A DNA stretch of 64,000 nucleotides from assembly GCA_905215755.1 (NCBI GenBank), contig CAJMRE010000006.1, forward strand, positions 1-64,000, given 5' to 3'. Made by a program: the position numbers and the translations under genes. This document shows, piece by piece, positions 16,903-23,186 of this stretch (positions within the stretch are counted from its first letter, which is position 1; each line of letters opens with the position of its first letter). A model generated the notes under the pieces. The model saw only the letters and a program-made list of their open reading frames with translations. It ran no database searches and had not been told where the DNA came from. This DNA is from an uncultured bacterium. Its GTDB lineage: Bacteria; Actinomycetota; Coriobacteriia; Coriobacteriales; Coriobacteriaceae.

Positions 16903-16984
16903 TTGTATGGGGTGCGGCTGGAGGGTGGTCATCGTTCAGTAGCTACCTCTTCCTTGTGAATCGCCTGAAGCGCAAGGCATAATG

Positions 16985-17018
16985 CATGTGACAAAGGGAC
17001 GGCCCCTTTGTTGTGTTG
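16985..17018. repeat. GGGAC-core palindrome, right arm decayed
   Basis: CATGTGACAAAGGGAC followed by GGCCCCTTTGTTGTGTTG: the left arm is intact and the right arm has drifted. It lies just ahead of the dus ribosome site. Confidence 0.65.
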
Positions 17019-17035
17019 ATATGAGAGAAGAGTAG

Positions 17036-17989
17036 ATGATCCTTTCGCTGGCCCCTATGGAGGGGATTACCGGGCATGTGTTCCGTCGCGTGCATGCGGA
17101 GTGCTTCGGTGCGCTCGATTGCTATTACACGCCGTTTTTGCCGCCGCCGCGGGTGGGAAACCGCTTTGGCGGCAAGGCGTTTAAGGAGATCGATCCTGCC
17201 AATAACCAGGGGCTCAACGTGGTGCCTCAGCTGATGTCCAAGAACGCGGACGAGTTTGTGTGGGCGGCACAGGTGCTCGCCGACATGGGCTACCGCGAGG
17301 TCAATCTCAACCTGGGTTGCCCTTCGGGAACGGTTGTCGCCAAGGGCAAGGGCTCGGGTTTCTTGCGCAATCTCGACGAGCTCGAGGCGTTCTTAAGCGA
17401 TGTGTGCGAGCGGTCGCCGTTGCCGGTGTCGGTAAAGACCAGGCTGGGGCTGGAGAATGACGACGAATACGAGCGCGTGCTCGATCTGTATTGCCGCATG
17501 CCGTTGGCAGAGCTGATCGTGCACCCGCGCGTGCAAAAGGACCGCTATACGGGATCGCCGCGCAAGGAGTTTTACGGCGAGACGCTGGGGCGTGCGCCGT
17601 TCCCCGTGGCCTATAACGGCGACATTTTCGATCTTGAGGATATGGATGCGCTGGTGGAGGCCTATCCCGGGACGCGCCATGTGATGCTGGGGCGTGGCTT
17701 GCTTGCGAACCCCGCGCTCGCTCGCATGGTCAAGGGCGGTCCCGCTGCCACGGCAGCCGAACTGCAGCGTTTCCACGACACGCTGTTTGCGGCCTATGCA
17801 GAAGAGATTGGCGGCAATGCGGTCTTCCGCATGAAGGAGTGGTGGTTCTACGCCAAGTGCGCTTTCGCTGATCCCGCTACCGTCCACAAGATCGTACGCA
17901 AGACCAAAAAGGTCGACGAATACCGCGCTGCCGTCGAGCGCGTCTTTCGTGAACAGCCGCTTGCACCCACAGCTCGCTTCCACGGCTAA
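17036..17989 (+). CDS. tRNA-dihydrouridine synthase
   Basis: This FMN enzyme reduces uridine in the D-loop of tRNA. The 317-residue protein has the Dus start LAPMEGITGHVFR, the catalytic region NLNLGCPSGTVVAKGKGSGF with the proton-donor Cys, SVKTRLG, the phosphate-binding HPRVQKDRYTG and YNGDIFD. The family is clear; which Dus subgroup it belongs to is not, since the bacterial DusB landmarks are only partly present. ATG 17036 has AGAAGAG just upstream. It stands alone between repeat elements. Confidence 0.88.
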   Translation: MILSLAPMEGITGHVFRRVHAECFGALDCYYTPFLPPPRVGNRFGGKAFKEIDPANNQGLNVVPQLMSKNADEFVWAAQVLADMGYREVNLNLGCPSGTVVAKGKGSGFLRNLDELEAFLSDVCERSPLPVSVKTRLGLENDDEYERVLDLYCRMPLAELIVHPRVQKDRYTGSPRKEFYGETLGRAPFPVAYNGDIFDLEDMDALVEAYPGTRHVMLGRGLLANPALARMVKGGPAATAAELQRFHDTLFAAYAEEIGGNAVFRMKEWWFYAKCAFADPATVHKIVRKTKKVDEYRAAVERVFREQPLAPTARFHG

Positions 17990-17992
17990 CTA

Positions 17993-18046
17993 GTCATCGG
18001 GGGCGTTCTTTAACGACTGGTCATTTAAGGACGTCCCCAACGACTA
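17993..18046. repeat. GGGGACGTTC-type palindrome, degraded
   Basis: TAGTCATCGGGGGCGTTCTTTAACGACT and AGGACGTCCCCAACGACTA form an imperfect inverted repeat of the same type as the perfect copy at 26063-26145. It lies just after the dus stop. Confidence 0.6.
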
Positions 18047-18054
18047 TGTAGCAA

Positions 18055-18119
18055 AAACATGTACACCAGCATCCAAAGATGTCGAAAAATGTCGACTTTG
18101 GATGCTGGTGTACATGTTT
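18055..18119. repeat. 65-base palindrome, copy 1
   Basis: Perfect 24-base arms (18055-18078 and 18096-18119, containing GTACACCAGCATCCAAAG) enclose ATGTCGAAAAATGTCGA. A second copy lies at 19138-19198 in the same orientation. It sits between the convergent ends of dus and the RHH gene and could also stop transcription. Confidence 0.85.
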
Positions 18120-18140
18120 GGGTCCGACGGGGGAGCGGGC

Positions 18141-18407
18141 CTAGGCAATCAGTGCATCAAGTGTAATGAGCTCTCTGAGCCGCTCCGTGCGTGTTTGCCC
18201 ATGGCGTTTGGCTTTTTCGTCAAACGCCTCAAGAATCGATTCGCCCACACGTGCTGATATAACGACGCTCGGCTCATCGGAGATTGGTGGCCTTCCCAAC
18301 TTGATGGTGTGACCTTTCGGCCACTCATCTTTTTCGTAGGCTTCCGCGGCTTTCTTCAACTCTCCGGGAGCAAACCCCATCATCTTTTCGAGCTGCTTAG
18401 CATCCAT
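18141..18407 (-). CDS. Ribbon-helix-helix-type DNA-binding protein, orphan antitoxin candidate
   Basis: The 88-residue protein has a helical N-terminus, the linker HTIKLGRPPISDEPSVV, and a C-terminal part (VVISARVGESILEAFDEKAK, then TRTERLRELI) with the strand-helix-helix layout of CopG/Arc regulators. Such proteins are often antitoxins, but no toxin-like gene is adjacent: upstream is ~800 bases of repeat-filled, lower-GC DNA. AGGAGG six bases before the ATG at 18407 fixes the start; the open frame continuing to 18482 is not needed. It may be a self-regulating orphan or a survivor of a lost toxin-antitoxin pair. Confidence 0.65.
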   Translation of the reverse strand: MDAKQLEKMMGFAPGELKKAAEAYEKDEWPKGHTIKLGRPPISDEPSVVISARVGESILEAFDEKAKRHGQTRTERLRELITLDALIA

Positions 18408-18683
18408 GGCGCCTCCTATCGATCGACATAATGTCGAGCGCCGGTTCTCGGATTCTCTTTTTGTATACAATTTTGTAGACAAAAATACAAGCAGTTCATC
18501 GGGCTAATTAGCTTGTTTTGACCTGCCTGTTCGATAGGAAATGAGCATTGACGGCTTCGATACTCCTTTGCTTTTCAGCTTGGAATTTGGATGCTCATTG
18601 AACTTCCGGAGGGGAGCCCTTTATTAAGCTATTGAGATTCTGGGCAGGAGCTCTCACTGGTCTTCGGTAATGGGGCCAGCTTA

Positions 18684-18708
18684 ATTCGCGACACAGTGTG
18701 TCGCGAAT
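18684..18708. repeat. 25-base palindrome in gene-free DNA
   Basis: ATTCGCGACACA and its complement flank one central G. It lies in the AT-richer stretch 18408-19240, which has no gene I can support. It could be a binding site or a short folded element. Confidence 0.6.
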
Positions 18709-18803
18709 GGGAGTAGTCGTTAGGTGTCCTTCAATGGCTACTCATATAAGAACGTTCAAGTGTCGGATTTTGTCATTTAGTGTCGCTCTCAGCGACTATT
18801 CTG

Positions 18804-19047
18804 GAGGGTCGTGGTCAAAAAAGGGCAAATATGAGTACTGTTGCCATTATGGTTGCATTTATTTGCTATAAATTGTAGTTCCTGATGAGATTTGTTCCCA
18901 TTAAGAGCTACTTTTATTGAACATATGAGGAGAAATAACGTCGTCTGCGGACGAGTGGAACGTTGAATAGTTCCTGAAGTGATCAAAATCGCTGCTACTA
19001 AACAGGTAGCAGTACTCATATTTGCCCTTTTTTGACCACAGCCCTCT
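18804..19047. mobile_element. MITE-like element with 30-base perfect terminal inverted repeats
   Basis: Arms 18811-18840 and 19010-19039 are exact complements over 30 bases (GTGGTCAAAAAAGGGCAAAT and on to GAGTACTG) and continue imperfectly outward (GGAGGG on the left, CCCTCT on the right). The 169-base interior is AT-rich and has no convincing gene. I see no obvious target-site duplication. The architecture is that of a non-autonomous transposable element. Confidence 0.7.
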
Positions 19048-19137
19048 CGGAAACCTTTCCAGAGGCGTCAAACAGCCATAATCCAAAGGTCTCCTCAAAC
19101 AATTAGCCGGCCAAGAGCGTCCATGACTACCAAAAAG

Positions 19138-19198
19138 CTGTACGCCAGCATCCAAAGATGTCGAAAAATGTCGACTTTGGATGCTGGTGTACATGTTT
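19138..19198. repeat. 65-base palindrome, copy 2
   Basis: Same sequence as copy 1 from GCCAGCATCCAAAG to the end, with a single change in the left arm (TACGCC for TACACC) and a drifted extreme left end. Both copies are followed by GGGTC. It lies downstream of the glutaredoxin stop and may serve as its terminator. Confidence 0.8.
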
Positions 19199-19240
19199 GG
19201 GTCGTATGGGTTGGGGCCCTGGACGGACAGAGCGTGCGTA

Positions 19241-19486
19241 CTAGAGCAGGTTTTCCTGTACCCATGCGATGATGTCGCTTGACTCGTAGAGCGGCTTGCC
19301 GTCGATGAACAAGCAGGGAACCTGGCGTTTTCCGCCGACGGCGATGAGTGTCTGCTCGGCTTCGGTATCGGTCGAGATATTGCGTTCGGGAATGGTCACG
19401 CTGCTATCGGCCAAAAAGCGCTTGACCTTTATGCAATACGGGCAGCCGGTCATAACGTAGAGCACGAGCTCGTGATCAGTAGTCAT
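19241..19486 (-). CDS. Glutaredoxin
   Basis: An 81-residue thioredoxin-fold protein with the classic CPYC active site (VMTGCPYCIKVKRFL, Cys about 15), cis-Pro motif RQVPCLFIDG, and a C-terminal helix SSDIIAWVQENL. It should reduce disulfides or glutathione-type mixed disulfides in the cytoplasm, though the organism may use another low-molecular thiol. GGAG five bases before the ATG at 19486 sets the start; an upstream in-frame ATG at 19525 lacks a site. It lies 51 bases after the XRE-TipAS gene on the same strand and may be cotranscribed with it. Confidence 0.88.
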   Translation of the reverse strand: MTTDHELVLYVMTGCPYCIKVKRFLADSSVTIPERNISTDTEAEQTLIAVGGKRQVPCLFIDGKPLYESSDIIAWVQENLL

Positions 19487-19537
19487 AGGTCTCCAATCGG
19501 TTGCGGTTTTGATTGAAATACCCAAAGCCGCCGCGGT

Positions 19538-20365
19538 CTATGCGCACGTCAACGACGACTCGATGGCCTGGACCAGAAACGCCGTGGCTCCGGTGCCGCA
19601 GGGCTTGTCGTAGTAGTCAACAAAGCGCTGGTCGGCAAGATAGCCGTGGGCGAGGCCCAGGTACGCCTCGTCTTGGGGCTCGCATCCCCAGTTGAGAGCA
19701 ATCCATCGACGGTGCATTGTAACCAGTTTTTGAGCTTCGTTGCTCTCTGGGTCGCCAATGCCCATGGCAATCGAGAGCTGGCCCAAAATGGCGCGTTCAA
19801 GTTCCTTCATGTCGTTCCATGTCTGAGGATCCATATCCAGTAACGTTTCGTTTGCTGCATCGATAGCCTCATTGCCATAGCGAGCTCGAGCCTCGGCGCC
19901 GTAGCATTCCTCGTTTTCCTGCACGGTGCGCCAGCGCTCCAGTTGCGGCAGGACGGCGCCCATGAGCGAGACGGCTTCGTCAAGCGACATGCCGGTGTTT
20001 TGCGCCAGGCGCGGGGCACAGTCCTCGATCATCGCCTCCATGGTGGTGGCGTAGGTGTACTTGCCGTGGTCGTAGCACCACTTGCAGTAATGGTCGGTCG
20101 TGGCGCCCGTGGCATCGGTGCCGCAGTCGTCGGGCGTGAGTATCATGCCGCAGCTCTGACAATAGTGCTCGGGCATTTCGAGCAGGTGAGACAGGGGCTC
20201 GCCGGTTACGGCGGCAATGAGCTTCATCATGTCGATGCCCGGTGTGACCTCGCCGCGCTCCCAACGGCTGATGGCCTGGCGTGTGACGAAGAGCTTGGCG
20301 GCGAGCTGCTCTTGGGTAAGGTGATGGGCGCGGCGGACAGCGATGAGCTTTTCTGCAAAGGCCAT
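19538..20365 (-). CDS. XRE regulator with zinc ribbon and TipAS-like domain
   Basis: A 275-residue fusion. An XRE helix-turn-helix (residues ~5-55, LTQEQLAAKLFVTRQAISRW) is followed by a four-Cys zinc ribbon (CQSCGM ... CKWC, residues ~68-95) and a C-terminal helical domain. The last ~60 residues (AYLGLAHGYLADQRFVDYYD) match the end of TipAS domains, which bind thiopeptide antibiotics in TipA-type regulators. TipAS is usually attached to a MerR domain, so the XRE version is a less common partner. It probably senses a small molecule, controlling itself and perhaps the adjacent glutaredoxin. It is divergent from trmO. AAAGGAG precedes the start. Confidence 0.75.
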   Translation of the reverse strand: MAFAEKLIAVRRAHHLTQEQLAAKLFVTRQAISRWERGEVTPGIDMMKLIAAVTGEPLSHLLEMPEHYCQSCGMILTPDDCGTDATGATTDHYCKWCYDHGKYTYATTMEAMIEDCAPRLAQNTGMSLDEAVSLMGAVLPQLERWRTVQENEECYGAEARARYGNEAIDAANETLLDMDPQTWNDMKELERAILGQLSIAMGIGDPESNEAQKLVTMHRRWIALNWGCEPQDEAYLGLAHGYLADQRFVDYYDKPCGTGATAFLVQAIESSLTCA

Positions 20366-20506
20366 AGCGGCTCCTTTCTGCTGGTTGATGGCTTAAGCAT
20401 ACGCGGTGACAGGCGCCCTTCCAAGCAACCGTTGGTTGCACGACGGGGGACCGCGGCGAAGAATTGCGCGTAACGCCCCATGCCCCCATGCCGTACAATG
20501 ACCGGC

Positions 20507-21244
20507 ATGGAACCTATCGCACACATACATACCGACCTGCCGCAGAAGTTCGGCATCCCGCGCAACAGCTTTTTGGCGCCCCATCTGCAGGGACGCATCG
20601 TTTTTGAGCCGGAATTTGCCTCCAATGCAGCGGTTGAGGGTCTGGACTCCTTCTCTCACCTGTGGCTGCTGTGGCGCTTCGAAAACGGAACGCCCGGCGG
20701 CACGGTTAAGGACATAGCTACCGATGCCAAGACGCAGGACAGGTCCGGCACCAACGTCAAGTGGTCGAAAACCGTGCGTCCGCCGCGTCTGGGTGGAGCC
20801 GAGCGCGTGGGCGTATTTGCCACGCGCAGTCCGTTTCGCCCTAATCCCATCGGTCTTACCTGCGTCAAGCTCGATCGTGTCGAGCTCACCGACGATGGTC
20901 CGATCATCCATGTGCTGGGGGCCGACCTGCGCGACGGTACGCCCATCTACGACATTAAGCCCTACATTCCATTTGCCGACTGTCACCCGGATGCGACCGG
21001 CGGTTGGATTGAGGATGCTCCGTGGCAAACGCTCGATGTTGAGTTTCCACAAGCGCTGCAGGATATGGTCCCGCCCGCAAAGCTCCCCGGCCTGGTCGAG
21101 GTCCTTCGCCAAGATCCGCGCCGTGCGGGCAGTAAGCACGAGCCAAACCGCGTCTATCATCTGGCCTTCGCCGGGCTCGACATATCTTTTTCGGTCGATA
21201 AAACCCAGTTAACCGTAGTCGCCGTCAACGACGCGCGAGACTAA
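20507..21244 (+). CDS. trmO: tRNA N6-threonylcarbamoyladenosine methyltransferase TrmO
   Basis: TrmO (YaeB/TsaA family) methylates the t6A modification at tRNA position 37 using S-adenosylmethionine. The 245-residue protein has family landmarks KFGIPRNSF, LWLLWRFE, RVGVFATRSPFRPNPIG and the C-terminal GTPIYDIKPYIP. Length agrees with the family (~235). I use the ATG at 20507, which begins the domain; other in-frame ATGs lie at 20480 and 20498, and none has a strong ribosome site. It is divergent from the XRE-TipAS gene. Confidence 0.85.
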   Translation: MEPIAHIHTDLPQKFGIPRNSFLAPHLQGRIVFEPEFASNAAVEGLDSFSHLWLLWRFENGTPGGTVKDIATDAKTQDRSGTNVKWSKTVRPPRLGGAERVGVFATRSPFRPNPIGLTCVKLDRVELTDDGPIIHVLGADLRDGTPIYDIKPYIPFADCHPDATGGWIEDAPWQTLDVEFPQALQDMVPPAKLPGLVEVLRQDPRRAGSKHEPNRVYHLAFAGLDISFSVDKTQLTVVAVNDARD

Positions 21245-21356
21245 CCAGCCATTCGCCCGCACCCGTCAAATTAAGCGCCAAACCCCGCGCCAAAACCGCC
21301 CACGCTGGTGGACAATAACGCCTACCAAAACAATCAACTTTGCACGGGAGCTTAGC

Positions 21357-22568
21357 ATGAAATACGACTTTAGCTCGCTTATCGACCGCCACGGCATGGA
21401 CGCCATCGCCGTTGACTCTTGGGGCGAGATCCCCGGTATGGCGCCGAACGCACCCGACGAGGGCTTCGATCGCATTCCCATGTGGGTGGCCGACATGAAC
21501 TTTGCCACGGTGCCCACGGTCCAGGAACACATCATTCAGCGTGTCCAGCACCCCATGTTTGGCTATTTCAATCCGCGTCCCGAGTACTTCGACCGCATCA
21601 TCGAATGGCAGAGCCGCCGTAATGGCGTCGAGGGTCTGCGCCCTGAACATATCGGCTACGAAAACGGCGTGCTGGGCGGTGTCGTGTCGACGCTGCGCGC
21701 GTATGTCCAGCCAGGCGATGCGGTGCTGGTCCACAGCCCTACCTACATCGGCTTTACCAAGTCCATCGAAGCCGCGGGCTATCGTATTGTCCACAGCCCG
21801 CTTAAGCTCGATGACCAGGGCGTGTGGCGCATGGACTTTGAGGACATGGAGCGCAAACTCGCCCAAAACCACATCCATGCCGCGGTGTTCTGCTCGCCGC
21901 ACAATCCCTGCGGCCGCGTATGGGAGCGCGACGAGATCGAGCGCGCCATGGACATCTATCGCCAGCACGATTGCGTGGTGATCTCGGACGAGATTTGGTC
22001 CGATATCATCCTGCCGGGGCACAAGCATATCCCGACGCAGTCGGTGAGCGAGGATGCCCGCATGCGCACGGTTGCCCTCTACGCGCCCAGCAAGACGTTC
22101 AACCTGGCGGGTCTGGTCGGCAGCTATCACATCATCTATAACGAGACGCTGCGCGACCGCGTGTGCGCCGTGTCCAACAAGACCCACTACAACGAGATGA
22201 ACGTCATCTCCATGCATGCGCTTATCGGTGCCTACCAGCAGCAGGGCTACGAGTGGCTCGATGAGCTCAATGAGGTCATCGAGGGCAACGTCGACTACTT
22301 CTGCAATTACGTGGACAAGCATTTTGCGGGCGTGTCCTATTCGCGTCCGCAGGGCACGTACATGGTGTTCCTGGACTGCACAGCGTGGTGCCGCGAGCAT
22401 GGCCGCGATATTCAGTGGCTGCTCGACGAGGGCGCTCGTGTGGGCGTGGGGTATCAGGACGGCCGCCCGTTCCACGGGCCCTGCCACATTCGCGTGAATC
22501 TGGCACTGCCCCTTTCGCGGGTAAAGGAGGCGTGTGAGCGCCTGGACCGCTACGTTTTTGGGGTATAG
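21357..22568 (+). CDS. MalY/PatB family PLP enzyme (cystathionine beta-lyase type)
   Basis: A 403-residue fold-type I aminotransferase-like protein. Landmarks are MWVADMNFATVP near the N-terminus, SPTYIGF, SPHNPCGRVW, ISDEIWSD (PLP-pyridine Asp), and the PLP lysine in APSKTFNLAGL (about K246). MalY/PatB proteins cleave cystathionine or cysteine to a keto acid, ammonia and a thiol; the family also contains true aminotransferases, so the exact reaction is open. GGGAG precedes the ATG. It is a single-gene unit, convergent with the flavin-binding gene. Confidence 0.88.
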   Translation: MKYDFSSLIDRHGMDAIAVDSWGEIPGMAPNAPDEGFDRIPMWVADMNFATVPTVQEHIIQRVQHPMFGYFNPRPEYFDRIIEWQSRRNGVEGLRPEHIGYENGVLGGVVSTLRAYVQPGDAVLVHSPTYIGFTKSIEAAGYRIVHSPLKLDDQGVWRMDFEDMERKLAQNHIHAAVFCSPHNPCGRVWERDEIERAMDIYRQHDCVVISDEIWSDIILPGHKHIPTQSVSEDARMRTVALYAPSKTFNLAGLVGSYHIIYNETLRDRVCAVSNKTHYNEMNVISMHALIGAYQQQGYEWLDELNEVIEGNVDYFCNYVDKHFAGVSYSRPQGTYMVFLDCTAWCREHGRDIQWLLDEGARVGVGYQDGRPFHGPCHIRVNLALPLSRVKEACERLDRYVFGV

Positions 22569-22590
22569 GGGGCGCTCGATTCGAGTGCTG

Positions 22591-22631
22591 CCCCATGCGC
22601 CCACGCCGTCAAAATGCGTGGGCGCATGGGG
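22591..22631. terminator. Strong hairpin between convergent genes
   Basis: A perfect 16-bp stem (CCCCATGCGCCCACGC with its complement, 9-base loop) sits between the ends of the MalY-type and flavin-binding genes. There is no T-tract, so intrinsic termination is uncertain. Confidence 0.5.
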
Positions 22632-22664
22632 CGCAGAGGGTAGCGAGCGCGTTTTTCGCATTCG

Positions 22665-23144
22665 CTACTTTTCATGAATCTGCTTGCCGCAAAGATGCTC
22701 AATCGAAATCTCGTAGAGTTGGACGCCCTTGATGTCTTTGGCGATTTCTTCCTCGACTTCTTCGGCAGAAGGGTAGTACTTAAGCGCGAGCTGGCGGACT
22801 TTGTCCTCGATAAACGCGGGCGCTTCATCTACCAGGCGACAACGACCAAAGACAACGGTACTCATAACGTAGGGAGCCCAGTCGCCGTCCTTGTACCACT
22901 CGTTGCCGTAAACGGTAAAGCAGATCTTGTCATCGCGCTTGAGTGCGTCGACCTTGTGGCCAGCCTTGGCGCCATGGAAATAAATCTTGTCGTGCTCGGC
23001 GTCGAAGAAGTAGTTGACGGGAATGGCGTACGGGTAGCCATCGTCGCCGTTGACGGCAAAGACGCCGCGCTTGCAGGTGGCGAGCAACTCGCGCGCTTCC
23101 TCGTCGGTGATGGCGCGTTTCTTTCGACGTAAGGGCCTAAACAT
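22665..23144 (-). CDS. Pyridoxamine 5'-phosphate oxidase-like flavin-binding protein
   Basis: The 159-residue protein has the split-barrel fold of NimA/HugZ-type FMN or heme binders: TCKRGVFAVNGDDGYPYAIP at the N-terminus (nucleotide-binding strand), KIYFHGAKAGHKVDAL, and VCFTVYGNEW-like strands. Members include nitroimidazole reductases and uncharacterised flavoproteins; the sequence does not decide between them. I start at the ATG at 23144 because AAAGGAA lies eight bases upstream; the frame extends 13 codons further without a ribosome site. It sits 42 bases downstream of the hybrid kinase on the same strand. Confidence 0.8.
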   Translation of the reverse strand: MFRPLRRKKRAITDEEARELLATCKRGVFAVNGDDGYPYAIPVNYFFDAEHDKIYFHGAKAGHKVDALKRDDKICFTVYGNEWYKDGDWAPYVMSTVVFGRCRLVDEAPAFIEDKVRQLALKYYPSAEEVEEEIAKDIKGVQLYEISIEHLCGKQIHEK

Positions 23145-23186
23145 CGTTGGTTTCCTTTCTGGTCGTGCATGGTGGTTGAGCACAAA

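Noticed and set aside
21225..22661. Long minus-strand frame opposite the MalY/PatB gene
   Set aside because: Its peptide is a His/Ala/Arg-rich shadow of the real codon pattern, with no ribosome site or domain.
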